Part shown: in pieces, positions 44,044-55,189 of the stretch | Position numbering within the stretch: position 1 is the stretch's first letter | Layout: each line of letters starts with the position of its first letter | DNA from: Calliphora vicina | Lineage: Eukaryota; Arthropoda; Insecta; Diptera; Calliphoridae | NCBI RefSeq assembly: GCF_958450345.1 | Contig: NC_088781.1 | Coordinates: forward strand, 49,153,357-49,217,356 | Reading direction: 5' to 3' | DNA: 64,000 nt | Made by a program: the position numbers and the translations under genes | Notes under the pieces: generated by a model | The model's input: the letters and a program-made list of their open reading frames with translations, nothing else | Told to the model about the DNA's origin: nothing | Databases searched by the model: none

Positions 44044-46132
44044 ATAACACTCTGCTACAAAATGAGACTTTTTGTCAGAACTTGAAAAACCACCTAATGG
44101 AGTTTGTAGACCTAGGTGAGGACATACTAAAACCGTTTTCAAAGATTTTGAAACACCCTTAAAATTTTGAGATATTTTGAAAAAAAAAGTTTTAGAGTAG
44201 GTCGTAGTACTTTAGTACATCTAACTCACACATTTTTAGACCGATCTCAAAATTTTAAACAATTATAGATAGACAAAGAATTAAACTTTCATAAAACGTA
44301 TGTATAAAATCTATATTCCTAGAAATTGTGTAAGTTTTTATAAATAGTTTCGCTTTCTTTTTTATTTTTTTCGTAATTTTTCAAATTCAACAATAGTTAT
44401 TTTAATTTTTTTTTTATGAAAACCTATTTTTCATTGCAAAGCTTTTTAAAGACAATTTATATGGACAAAAATGAGACAATACTTATTAAAATCGGTTTAT
44501 ACTTGAAAAGTTTACACTGTAAATTAAAAATTGTACAAACATTTTTTTTGTATAGTTTTTTGTTATTCATATGGGCTGAGGGAGAAAATGCTATAAAAGG
44601 TGTTAATGAAAATTTGAATAACTTTTACAATTTTCATCCGATTTGAATAATTAAAACGATATTTTATTAAGAACTAAATTTCCTTTATATATTGGTATAC
44701 ACTTTTATAAGCTTTCATATCAAAATAAGCAATCAGAAAAGTTGATAAATTTAGTTTTTCTTTAAGACATTCTTAACAAAAACAATACTTATGACCAGGG
44801 CAACCAAAAATATGCTCTAAAAAAGGTGTTTTATGCGCATAAAATATGCACTTAAAAACGAAAAATATTCTCTTAAAAGATAAAAAATATGCACTTAAAA
44901 ATAGTTGGTTATTGTTTGATTTCAAAGTTTTCTTAAAAAAGTATATAAGAAGTAAATATATAAGAAGTAAATAAATTTCGATTTTAGTGACTCTGGGACT
45001 ATATGAATTAATTTTATTATATTTAGCAATAAATTACTGTGTTTACTTAAGTTTTAAAATTTTCAAACTAAATCTTTGTTTTAGATTTCCGAGTTTCTTA
45101 GACAATCTTAATCTATTGATTTGTCTCATCTTTTAAACTGCGCAATACTTCAATCTTTTTTTTAGTAATTAGTGGCATACTATTTTACTTTCTCAATCCA
45201 TATGTCAAATGTTTATAAGATCCCTACTGAGGATGTACCGAATAAATTTCTCGAAATATTTCTATTCTATAAAAAGCTTTAACATTGAATAATGTTTCAA
45301 AAACCCTATGAATATCGTGTCATTTTTTGGTAAAAAATTGCAATGGATTTTGTAGCATTCATATTGTATCTAGATTAATAAAATTTTATTTATTAATTTA
45401 TTAAATTTAATTAGAATTATAAAAAAATGATTTGTTCTATTTTTTTTTTCCTCATAAAATTTGAGGAGTTTCTATTTAAGACTGCGACAATTAAAAACAA
45501 ACATTTTTGTTTGCAGTTTTATCATTGGGACTCAAAATACCGTGACATTTTCAAAGTTTCTTCCTTTGTCATACATTGTATCGGTATCGATATCCACGTA
45601 TATTGTTTTTCTTTTAATTTTTTAATGAAAAATAAATGAAAATATGCAACAAAAATATGCATTTATGAGTTAGATATGCAAAAATATGCTATAAAACGCA
45701 AAATATGCTAAAATATGCAGTAAAGAGCAAAATATGGAAAAATATGCACTAACAAATCGATGCCAAAATTCTTAAATTTGTCTGAAACGGATAAATAACT
45801 AACTCATATGTTTATACGAAGCACAGCAAAAAATATGATATTGCATATTTTTGGTTGCCCTGCTTATGACTTACAAATGTATTAAAGAATGCAAGTCGTT
45901 TTGAAGCATACTCAGTTTTCTTTCCAACCCCGTTTAAAAATTTAAAGTCGGACAGAGACTGACTGAGTTACAAATCGATAAGTTGACGAACATCACTGAA
46001 AACGGTTTTTTCAGAATAACTTCTGATTTTGAGGGTGTTTCAGAAATTTTTTGCCACAATTTCTAATGTTCTCGCAAGCCCTATAATCCACGCTAGGTCG
46101 TTTTCCAAGTTTTTTTACATCGTAGCACCATG
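44044..46132. mobile_element. Inverted-repeat element H hosting a hAT insertion
   Basis: The left end (ATAACACTCTGCTACAAAATG ... ACTTGAAAAACCACCTAATG) and the right end in reverse complement (CATGGTGCTACGATG ... ACTTGGAAAACGACCTAGCG) form an imperfect inverted repeat of about 60 bp. TAATCATTG flanks the element directly on both sides (44035-44043 and 46133-46141). Without the hAT at 44796-45862 and its duplicated site, it is about 1.0 kb. The frame 44416-44646 shows no known domain. The superfamily is undecided: hAT-like by duplication size, or Transib-like by its CAC(T)..TG start. Confidence 0.65.
44796..45862. mobile_element. hAT-type non-autonomous element, intact ends
   Basis: CAGGGCAACCAAAAATATGC at the left is exactly mirrored by GCATATTTTTGGTTGCCCTG at the right, a 20-bp perfect terminal inverted repeat. 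CTTATGAC flanks both ends (44788-44795 and 45863-45870), the 8-bp duplication characteristic of hAT. Subterminal copies of AAAATATGC are dense within about 130 bp of the left end and about 210 bp of the right end, as expected for transposase binding sites. The 1067-bp interior has no BED finger or hATC frame. The 70-codon frame at 45427-45639 is unassigned. It is the best-preserved DNA transposon here. Confidence 0.92.
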
Positions 46133-46141
46133 TAATCATTG

Positions 46142-47640
46142 TAGCAATCATTTATATGATTGTGGTAAATAAATATATGTTTGTGGCAATCATGTTCATG
46201 ATGAATCATTATATCATAATATGTTGTTTCAGGTGTAGTATTACATCATAAAAATCGTTTGCCAGAAACATATACATAATCACTACACGATTGATACGAT
46301 CAATTTACAATATTCATATCTTTATATTAAACATACCAGGATATTTCTGAAGAAGAACGTAGGTCCTAATTTAAATTATAAAATTTGTTTCTTTTATGAT
46401 TCTCCAGAAGTAAGAAATCTTTAAGATGGACCTTTAATATAAATGCCCCAAATGAAAACCCAGATTTTACTAACTACTTCCAAACATACTTAAACAATTT
46501 GTACAACATTTAATATTTTGTATGTTTCTTGCTAAAGTATGTTTAATTTAAAAAATATGTATATTAATTAATGTTCTTTAAATATTTGCTTTAACCCCAA
46601 GCCTCTTAAATGCTTTTTGTTTGTTTCCAATTACATAATTTGTTTAAAACCAATATTTATAAAAGAGTTTAACACTCATCAAACAAAAACAATCAAAGTT
46701 AATAAAACGTTGTTTAAAACCGAACAAAACTTTCTTAACCTCAGGCTTATTAATTTATGCAAAACTCCCAAATGAAATGATTAATTTAATGACAATTTTA
46801 ATGAAATGTTTTTTACACATTTCTAAAGACTATCAGAAAAAAAAAACAATATTTTTTTTTGGAAATGAGAAATGTAAATAAAAAGTAAAAGACGACTCTA
46901 TAGAACCCTATAAACGATCGGTTCCACAAAAACTTTAGGGCGTTCTTTAAACACACAAGGAAAGTAGTCTATTTACTGAACATTTTATAAAAATGTGCTT
47001 AACATTCCTAATATTTATCTTTTACTTACAAAATTCTAAATCCAGTAGTAGTTTAAGTAGGGTATCAAAATACACAGCTATTGTATATCAGTTTTATTTT
47101 TGTATTAATTTCCCATTAAAAACCTCAACAAAATAAAGCATTTCAACTGCTTGAAAAATGATTTCGGCTGGCATGAGTTGTTTTATCATCTCATCTGCAT
47201 GTGTCCAATTAAGATTTATGTTTAACATGATAAATATTTTTTTTTATATTAACTAATTTATTACTTTTGAAAACACAAGTTTCTGACACAGATACAAAGA
47301 AAATAAACTTCATAAAATATTTAATATTTATTTGAGGTTTGTATAAAAAAAATCTTGTTAAACCACATATTAGGCAAGACAAGTCTACACGTTAGTTAGA
47401 AAACCTAAATACTTGTTAACGCATTTTTAATTAAGAGTCAGCAGTAGTTTGTTTTTATAGCATTTTTTAAATTTGTGAATTTATTTCAAATTAATTAGTT
47501 AACTAACAAATTTGCTTTTAGGAATTTTGTTATTTTTTTAACATGAGAAATATTAAACACAATTTTTATTCATTTATTTATATAAAAGGGCCTAGTGTGC
47601 AGATTATTGGCGCCGTTATATGTATTAGCTGCAAATGGTT
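46142..47640. other. AT-rich non-coding stretch
   Basis: I see no gene. ATGATTGTGGTAA-like motifs at 46140-46330 resemble those at 30050-30170 and may be a small shared repeat. The rest is unremarkable. Confidence 0.4.
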
Positions 47641-47644
47641 TTAT

Positions 47645-48217
47645 ACTCCTCACCATGAGTGGCAAGGGTAGATATAAGTTTGTCACTGCGTTTGTAATTT
47701 CTATATTTTTTATTTGCGATGTATGTTCTGAATCATTATAGATAGTGGAGTGGATATAGCCGTGTCCGTCTGTCCGTCTGTTTGTTGAAATCAATTTTCA
47801 ATAGTCCCTAAATAATTTATATACATGATTCATACATCACTATATCCGCTATAGTCCCGGTTCGGTTGCTATTAAAAATCGAGAAAATCAGCCCACAAAT
47901 GATATAAGCAAAAAACTACGACTAACTCCATTTGTTCCTATTTTTGATTTATATCTGGTTTACTAAGTCATTAATATAAACAATATTGATACCCAATGTT
48001 AGATATTTCAAATACCTATTCAACGATGTATATAACTCCATAATAATTCGGATCAATAATGAGTCAAAATCAAGAAATATTATTTTTTGACCCTAGTTTT
48101 TTCTTAATAAAAATTTTTTTTTAAAACAAACATATTTTCAATCTTTATCTTAAAGTATAATTTGGTGAAGGGTACTTAAGATTCAGCACAACCTAATATA
48201 GCCTTCTTACTTGTTTC
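47645..48217 (-). repeat. Interspersed repeat family C, copy C3
   Basis: On the minus strand it starts ACAAGTAAGAAGGCTATATT AGG and ends near CTCACCATGAGTGGC-type sequence. It contains the GTCCGTCTGTCCGTCTGT tract (47765-47785), ACTAAGTCATTAATATAAAC and the homopolymer tract. It is more diverged than C1 and C2. The frame 47570-47794 is repeat DNA. Confidence 0.72.
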
Positions 48218-48890
48218 TTTTTTTATTTGTTAATTTTCATACTTTTATTATCTTAAAAAGATCTTATTTTTAATAAAAGTTTTGGTTTCTAAAAAAAAAA
48301 TTAAGTTATAAACATTTAAGGTAGCAGTTTGGTAGTTATTGATGTAACAATAGAAGATTTTTTTTTATTAAATTTAATAAAATTGTTTAACAATATATAA
48401 ACTTTTTAATAAATTTATGAGTTTTAGATGGTGCTGAAATGATAAAACTTTGTTTTTAATATATTTTATATAAAAAAAAATATAAATAAAAAGAGTGGGT
48501 TTAATTAAGATTTATTAAACAATGATAAAAATTTGTTTACGCATAAAGGTAAACAAAATTAAGTGAATTAATTCCTTTACTAATTGGGTATTACTTAATT
48601 ATGTTCAAGCTTATTAAAATAGATAAAATCAATTGTAAATTAGTGTTTAAATGGGAAAAAAATGCTTAAGGTCTTGGTCAATTTTATGCTTAATTGTATT
48701 CTGGTAACTATTTGCTGGTTTGAAAACATTTGGATTAATGAAATAATCAAAGTTTAAGGCTTTATAGGGAAAATAAAGTGTTGTTCATTAAGAGCTTCCT
48801 ATATTTAAATTTAAATAAAACAAAAAGTGTGTGAGATATCATGAACATTTTGTAATCATTTGAAAGGCCTATCAACGCCATTCTGTTTGG
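48218..48890. other. AT-rich non-coding stretch
   Basis: I see nothing here beyond A/T runs. Confidence 0.4.
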
Positions 48891-48899
48891 AATATAACA

Positions 48900-49560
48900 T
48901 AGTGCCGACGAGGCTTCGCTGGGTGTCGCTCATCCGAAATGTCCAATTTCCATAATTCTGTCGATTATATCAGTCAGAATTTGACCGATGGTATGGGTTA
49001 TGTTGCCTTTGAGCACCGCTGTCCTTTGCAGTTTATTCGCATAGACCCTTGATTTAACCTTCTAATGCCCAAGCATACCCAAGGCACTCATCGTAAAAAT
49101 GCCAATAAATGCAAATATAACTGATTTTGCATTTCTAAAACTCATGCAATAGTTGCTACAAAACGCACATAAATTATTTTAAAAAGCTTTAAAAGTTTTT
49201 GAAATGAAATATCAGTTATATTTGCATTTATTGGCGTTTTTCGATGAGTGCCTTGAGGCATGTTTAAGCATTAGAGGGTTAAGAAAACCCTCACAAGTAA
49301 AGTCTAGCGGTGTCAAATTGCACGACCTCGTTGGCCAATTCACATCACCTCCACGTGTTATGACCATGCTCTCAAATTTCTCGTGCAGAATGTCCAATAT
49401 GGCATGAGCTGTGTGATACGTAGATCCGTTCTATTGAAAGAATATGTCATTGGGGATTACCAACTTATTTTGTCATCCAATTCAGGCCTAAATGAGTTGG
49501 TTATCATCGACCTATAGCACTAGCCGTTGATGGCCAGACCAGATGCCGCCAGCCTAAAAT
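48900..49560 (-). mobile_element. DDE (Tc1/mariner-superfamily) transposase relic, split by a TTAA element
   Basis: On the minus strand HTAHAILDILHEKFESMVI (about 49410-49350) leads to a GDVNWPTRSCNLTPLDF block (49340-49290), the usual region of the third catalytic acid (PPRSCDLTPLDFFLWG). The frame is then cut at a TTAA by the element at 49058-49278. It resumes as KSRVYANKLQRT and continues to ITHTIGQILTDIIDRIMEI down to about 48950. The upstream catalytic parts are lost or degenerate. The frames at 49204-49407 and 49212-49397 straddle the junction. Confidence 0.75.
49058..49278. mobile_element. TTAA-flanked foldback with CCYTCTAATGC ends (piggyBac-type, non-autonomous)
   Basis: The left arm starts CCTTCTAATGCCCAAGCATA and the right arm, reverse complemented, starts CCCTCTAATGCTTAAACATG. 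The arms run about 67 bp to AAATGCAAATATAACTGA. TTAA lies directly outside both (49054-49057 and 49279-49282). Joining the flanks at one TTAA restores continuity of the transposase text of the host relic, which proves insertion. It is 221 bp and non-coding. Confidence 0.92.
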
Positions 49561-49597
49561 TCACACCAAGCTTTAATTTTGTACCAACGAATCGTCA

Positions 49598-50672
49598 TAT
49601 GCGGGAATTTTTGCTTTACTCTTTCAATTTGGTGAATGTATTTCATCGGTTTCAACATGCGTAAGATGGTTTGTGCTGTTCAGTAGTTGTGATTTTGACA
49701 TGGAGGGCAAAGATCGCCTAGGTCAGCCAAACCAATTTTGAAGACTATGAATTGAAAGCATTACTGTCAACCTCAACAAGTGTGATTAAGAAATTATTGG
49801 GAGCTACTGAAGCCGCAATTTCAAAACGTTTGTGAGCAGCAGGATTCATCCAAATGCAGGGAAATTAGGTACCACATGAAGAAAGACGATTTTGCATGTC
49901 CGAAATGATGCTTGAACGCTATAAAGGAAATCATGTCTGCATCGAATCATTAGTTTCGATGAAAAATAGATCCATTAAAATAAATCGAAGCATAAGAGAT
50001 TGTATTTGAAGCCCGGCAAACCAGCCGACAAATGATGCTTGAACGCTATAAAGGAAATCATTTCTGCATCGAATCATTACTTGAGATGAAAAGCGGATCC
50101 ATTACAATAACTCGAAGCGTCAGAGATTGTATTTGAAGCACGGCCAACCAGCCGAATCGTCACCGAAGTCAAATATCCATGGCGCTAAGGAAATTCTCTG
50201 TATTTGGTGGGAGCAAAAGGGTCATATCTATTATGAGCTGCTCAAATATGACCAGACGATTACAAGGAACCTGTGCCCAATGCAACTTATTCGTTTGAAG
50301 CGAACATTAGCCAAAAAATGCCCAGAATATGTGGTCATACATGAAACCGTAATATTCCATCATGATAACGTTCCTGTTAAAAACTATTTAGTATGAAGTG
50401 GCTGAAAAGTTTTGCCTCACCAGCTTTATAGTACAGGCCTTGACATGTCCAACTACTATTTGTTTCGATCGATACAGAACGCTATCTCTGGGATATGCAC
50501 TTAAAAACAGAGTATCCGAAATTGGCTTGATTCGTTCTTGGCCTCAATAGATCAGCAGTTCTTTTGGCTGAAAATCCACATGTTACCAGAGAGATGGGAA
50601 AATATCATAGCTAGCAATGGCCAATACTCTGAACAAATTTATATTCTACAAATGTTTGAAAATAAAAGCTAA
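49598..50672 (+). mobile_element. Mariner copy M5 (DD34D relic) with an internal duplication
   Basis: It begins near ATGCGGGAATTTTTGC and ends near AAATGTTTGAAAATAAAAGC. It retains YELLKYDQTITRN and VIFHHDN, the second catalytic Asp, in the frame 50127-50396, followed by a frameshifted MKWLKSFASPAL. A segment of about 128 bp containing GCTTGAACGCTATAAAGGAA is present twice in tandem (49902-50030 and 50031-50158). The HHDNARPH motif has lost the ARPHVA part. Confidence 0.83.
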
Positions 50673-50674
50673 AA

Positions 50675-52562
50675 TTAGGATTTCTTCAACATTTGATTTT
50701 ATATTTTTGTAAAATATTGCTACTTTTACCCAAAACTCTCTCTTCAAATTAAATCTGCAACCTCAAAACGTTAACCGATTTTGCTAAAATTCTCAGTGTT
50801 TGGTTTCTAGATGACGGAGAACAAGTTTGTTCTTAGGAGCATTGATAACGTGCAAAATAAGAGCCACACTAATTGGCATATTGAGAGGCTGATATTAGAT
50901 TTGGATTCTTTGACATGCTCAGATGAACATCAATCAACTTCTCCAGAGTTTTGCAATTGAAAGAGAATAGAGTAAAGTCCTTCGGTTTCAAATGAGATAT
51001 CTTCCCAACATTAGGGATAAATATCACATGGCGTCTGATCCATGATTCCAGAATATAAAACCTTACAAGGCATGCTATAGATATTGTTGTTATAATTTGT
51101 TTCTACAATTCTATGTCAAACTGTTACTTAGTCTAATTATTAAACTAATTAAATAATACTCGCTTTTTATAGCTTCGTATTACCATTTATACATAAACGA
51201 CACTCTCTTGCTATTTACTGTTTAAAAATATACAACACAATTAGGTTGTTATAAACATTTTCGTTGCCTATGATTTAAATTACAATATAGCTATAATTAA
51301 AATATTCGATTACCCCGATAACATAATAAATAACCTCCACTAAAATATAAATAATTGCTGAAAGTCTAGGTTACACGTGCCGTCTATTAGGAGACACACA
51401 AAAAATATTGTCACACAACTATTACAAACACTCTGTTATAGGTTCAATTTATAAACAGTAAATGTAAAGGAATACTCAGGTAGTCGAAAAACCTCAAAAA
51501 AAATCGAAATCAGTATTGAGTTATTTGAAACAGCCACCAATCAATTGCTAAAATTACACAATTCCAACATAACCATTATTCATTCATCTTTGTAGATTAA
51601 CTAGCACACCTGGCCTTTTTGTAGAAGATTTTCTATTTTGAAATAGAGTGAGGAAAAGAGAAAATGTGATTGTAATAATTAAGCAATGATATTTTATGTA
51701 TGCTAGTGATGATTTTCAGCCCTCTATGATGTTGTCAAAATATCTGGCAACGGGGTAGGAGTATTTTTCTATTTTTGGTTTTGTGTCTATGAAGCATTAC
51801 AAAATTTGAAATGGGTTTTTGAAAAATTGCTGAAGAGCTTGAATGTTTTAATACAAGGGTTTTATATTTTTATTGTTCGAAAGTGTTATTGAGATTATCG
51901 GAGTATAGCAGAAAAAGGTAATGATTAATGAAGGTATTTAAAAAAAAGTGTGCTGTTGTATGATTATTTTCAAGGCAGCCAGTCATTTTTATGATAGAAC
52001 AACATACATATTAATATATGGATGAGTTTATATAGAGAACTTTTTGTATAAAATTTATTTTATATTTGACTAATGTATACTTTTGTGTTAAGGGCAGTAA
52101 GCTTCCATAAGTCATATTAATAGAAAATAAGTTATATTTACAATAGGACTAAGTCGAATAATTTTTCAGTGAATCAAATATGTGGAGCCCATAGTCAATT
52201 AACCCAAAAATTATTTAATAAAACCCATATCAAAAATTAATGAAAACTTAAAAGCATGTGTAGAAATTAGTAATTTCTTAAAAGCTTTTCTTAACATTTT
52301 AAAAAGCTTTTCCACTTTTTTTGAAGGAATGTCATTCAATCGATGCGTATTGAGGTTTATAAGGGGCAAATCAAGAAAAAAAAAGTTCATTGCCCTATCA
52401 GTGTTTGAAAATCGAGATCTCAATACAATTGTGCGAAAAAGTTTCAACATTTTTTTTCAATATTAAAAAATACGATTTTCATGGAACAAATTTATATATT
52501 TTAAAAGTTTTTCTTTTAGTAAGTTAAATTTGACTAATCATTGCACCCCAATTGAATGAATA
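50675..52562. other. Non-coding stretch between two mariner copies
   Basis: I see no gene. Some more complex text at 50745-51060 and 51590-51800 matches nothing I recognise. The frame 52211-52450 (minus) has no known domain. Confidence 0.4.
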
Positions 52563-53001
52563 TATTGGTGTATGACTTAAAAATGCGATATTGTGTAAAT
52601 ATTTAGCATTTATTTTGAAACATTTGTACAATATACATAAATATATTCAAAGTATTGGCCATTGTTAGCTATGATATTTTCCCATCTTTCTGGCAACATA
52701 TGGATTCCGAGCCAAAAGAACTGCTAATCTTTTGAGGCCATGAACGAGTCAAGCCAATATCGGATACTCTGTTCCAAAGTGAAGCGTATTTTATAGGGAG
52801 CGTTCTGCATTGATCGAAACATATAGTAGTTGGACGGGGCAAGGTCTGGATTATAAAGCGGGTGAGGCAAAACTTCCCAACCAATTTCTTAATACTATTT
52901 AACTCTTTCAATTACAGTTTCATGTGTATAAGTTTATAATCAAAACAATTGCATTTTTACTTTAATTAGGTTCATATATTATGAAAAATAAGAAAAAATA
53001 A

Positions 53002-53550
53002 AACAAGAAAGACAGTATACCCTACAGTATACCCTACACCAATCTGATTATGGGTCAATTGCCATAAAATTAGGTGGCATGACTTCTATATGTATCCATC
53101 GATCATTCATTGGACTAATGATCGTTCGATTAATCGAATAATTTCTTACGAATAATTATTCGAACAATATAAAAATGGCCATTTTCGAATAACGAATAAT
53201 TCGAACAATTTTATGTAGAATAATCGATAAAACGAATAAATAGATAGGTCAATCGTATGGAGGCTAGGATAAATAATGGACCGATTTTAACCAAATTCAA
53301 TGGACATCGTCCTCGGGGCAATATATGATCTTGCACCAAATATTGTCGAATTATCTTTGAAATTGTGATCTGTAGTTTAATTACAAGGTTTACATGGACG
53401 GACAGACGGACGAACGGACATCGCTTAATCGACTCAGAAAGTGATTATGTGCAGACTGGCATACTTGGGTGTTGGGACAATATTTTCGTACGTTATAAAT
53501 ATCAGTATTAAGACAATGTACCCTCCCCACTATGGTTGTGTAGGGTATAA
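53002..53550 (+). repeat. Interspersed repeat family A, diverged copy A6
   Basis: It starts ACAAGAAAGACAGTATACCC TACA, has GGACCGATTTTAACC, GGACGGACAGACGGACGAAC, GCTTAATCGACTCAGAAAG, and ends CACTATGGTTGTGTAGGGTA. A stretch of about 150 bp (53095-53245) is a reverse fragment of element G. It is the most diverged family A copy. Confidence 0.7.
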
Positions 53551-54070
53551 ATACAGCTAAAGGCTTTTGTGGAATAAGGTGGTTAGTTTATTAACCACCA
53601 TGGCGGTTGGCATTAAAAATAATTATGACAAACATTTTCGTAGAGTATAAATTTCTTTGAAAGCTTATTTTGTTGACAAAATTTTCTTAACAAAACAAAG
53701 GAAATAGCTTTGTAGGTTGGACATTCTAAAATTATTTTATATACTTTGGTATAACCCCATCTTTTGTATAATCAACCGGCACTTCCAATCGACATTTTTT
53801 TTTAATTTTGGTTACACCACAGCAGTTTGGGTAGATAAGTCACTAACAGAAGTATTAGCCAAATTTTATCATATTTAACTGGAGCCCCGAAGGTATGTCA
53901 TCAGATCGACATGCTCGTAATAATCCTCTTCTTCGCCGGGTTCAAGACTGGCGAACAAACTCCCGGGAAATTTTTATTCATAATTGGGCTGAATATATTT
54001 AATTTAATCTTCACTGAGTACATGCGGCATCCTTACAAAATAACATAATATTATGTAGAATACATTTGTT

Positions 54071-54403
54071 CAATTCACAACTACCGTTGTACAGTCGTAT
54101 GAGTTATAAGTCGTCTGAATCTACAATAGTTGTACAAATGTTGTTGATAATTTCTATATAAATTTATGAAAAACGATAATTTGTTTTAAATATTTGTTAA
54201 TTGTTTGGATTTTTACACAATTCAGACATTAGTTTGCTATTGTTCGCAAACATATTAATAGACTCTGGAATGTTTTGTTTTGATCTGTTTCTTTTGGCAT
54301 TTTCAAGGCTTGACAAGGTAAACATACGACTTTGTTAAATCTGTGTTCACAACCACAATAGTTGTATCATACAACGTACAACATACAACTACGTTGTGAA
54401 TTG
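54071..54403. mobile_element. Foldback with CAATTCACAAC ends, nested in element E
   Basis: The left CAATTCACAACTACCGTTGT faces the right end CAATTCACAACGTAGTTGTA in reverse complement, with further GTTGTA..TACAAC repeats inward. It is about 333 bp and non-coding. Its target duplication is not clear, so it may be a separate insertion or part of E. Confidence 0.5.
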
Positions 54404-55189
54404 GACAATTATATTTTAGTCACAGTGGTTAGTAATCTAACCACCATATCACTTACGTTATTTATTAAAGCACAAGCGGAATTTGATGAACAACAAACAC
54501 TCTGGCCTTTTTTATTGAATGCGGAAAACCCCCTTTAGGAAAATTGCGGTTTAAAATATTTTCAAATTAATATATTAATCTAAACATAGCAACATAATGG
54601 CAAAGTTTTGCCAAAAAACTTAAACGAAAAAACTTCAAAAGATTTAATTATTTAGCAAAATGGAAATAGATGTCACCAAAAATAGTTTAAAGGCTCTAGA
54701 AAAGGTGGTTCGTAAAGTGGCCACTAAACTTGAAAGAGTTAACAGGTATTGCAACATGTGGTAACATGGAATATTACGGTTTCATGTTGGACCGCATATT
54801 CTGGATGTTTTTCGACCAATGCTCGCTTCAAACAAATTAGTTGCATTCGGTACAGGTTCCCTGTGATGATCTGATCAGATTTCATCAGCTCATAATAGAT
54901 AGGACCACCAATTACAGAGAATTATCTTAGCGCCATGGATATATGGCTTCGGTATTAATTCGGCTGTTTGGCCGGCCTGCACATAAGATCTCTTACACTT
55001 CGGGTTATTATTCTGTTATAGCGTTCAAGCTTCATTTCTTACATGCAAAATCATCATTCAAGATCTCTCAGCTTCAATTCGTATGGTACCCAATTTCCCT
55101 GCTTTTGGATTAATCCTGATGCTAGCAAACATTTTTAAATTTGTTGGTTGAGTAACTCAAAATTACTTTGCGAGCACTAGGTAATGGTT

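Larger units (their letters stand above)
52903..54738 (-). mobile_element. Element E, full TTAA-flanked copy E3, itself interrupted
   Basis: It starts CTCTTTCAATTACAG and ends CTTGAAAGAG, a 9-bp inverted repeat with TTAA outside both ends (52899-52902 and 54739-54742). It interrupts mariner M6. It contains a family A copy (53002-53550) and a small foldback (about 54071-54403). Copies E1 and E2 near 32641 and 33114 lack the family A insert. The GGTGGTTAGTTTATTAACCACC palindrome sits at 53580-53601. It is non-coding. Confidence 0.75.
52565..55140 (-). mobile_element. Mariner copy M6 (DD34D relic), split by element E
   Basis: The left part (52565-52902) begins with the family terminal repeat TTGGTGTATGACTTAAAAATGCG preceded by TA and covers the transposase C-terminus (RPTTICFDQCRTLPIKYASL in 52669-52911). 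The right part (54739-about 55140) carries the middle of the gene (CATGTTGGACCGCATATTCTGG, then GTATGGTACCCAATTTCCCT). Between lies element E, bounded by TTAA. The 5' end beyond 55140 is missing. Confidence 0.83.
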
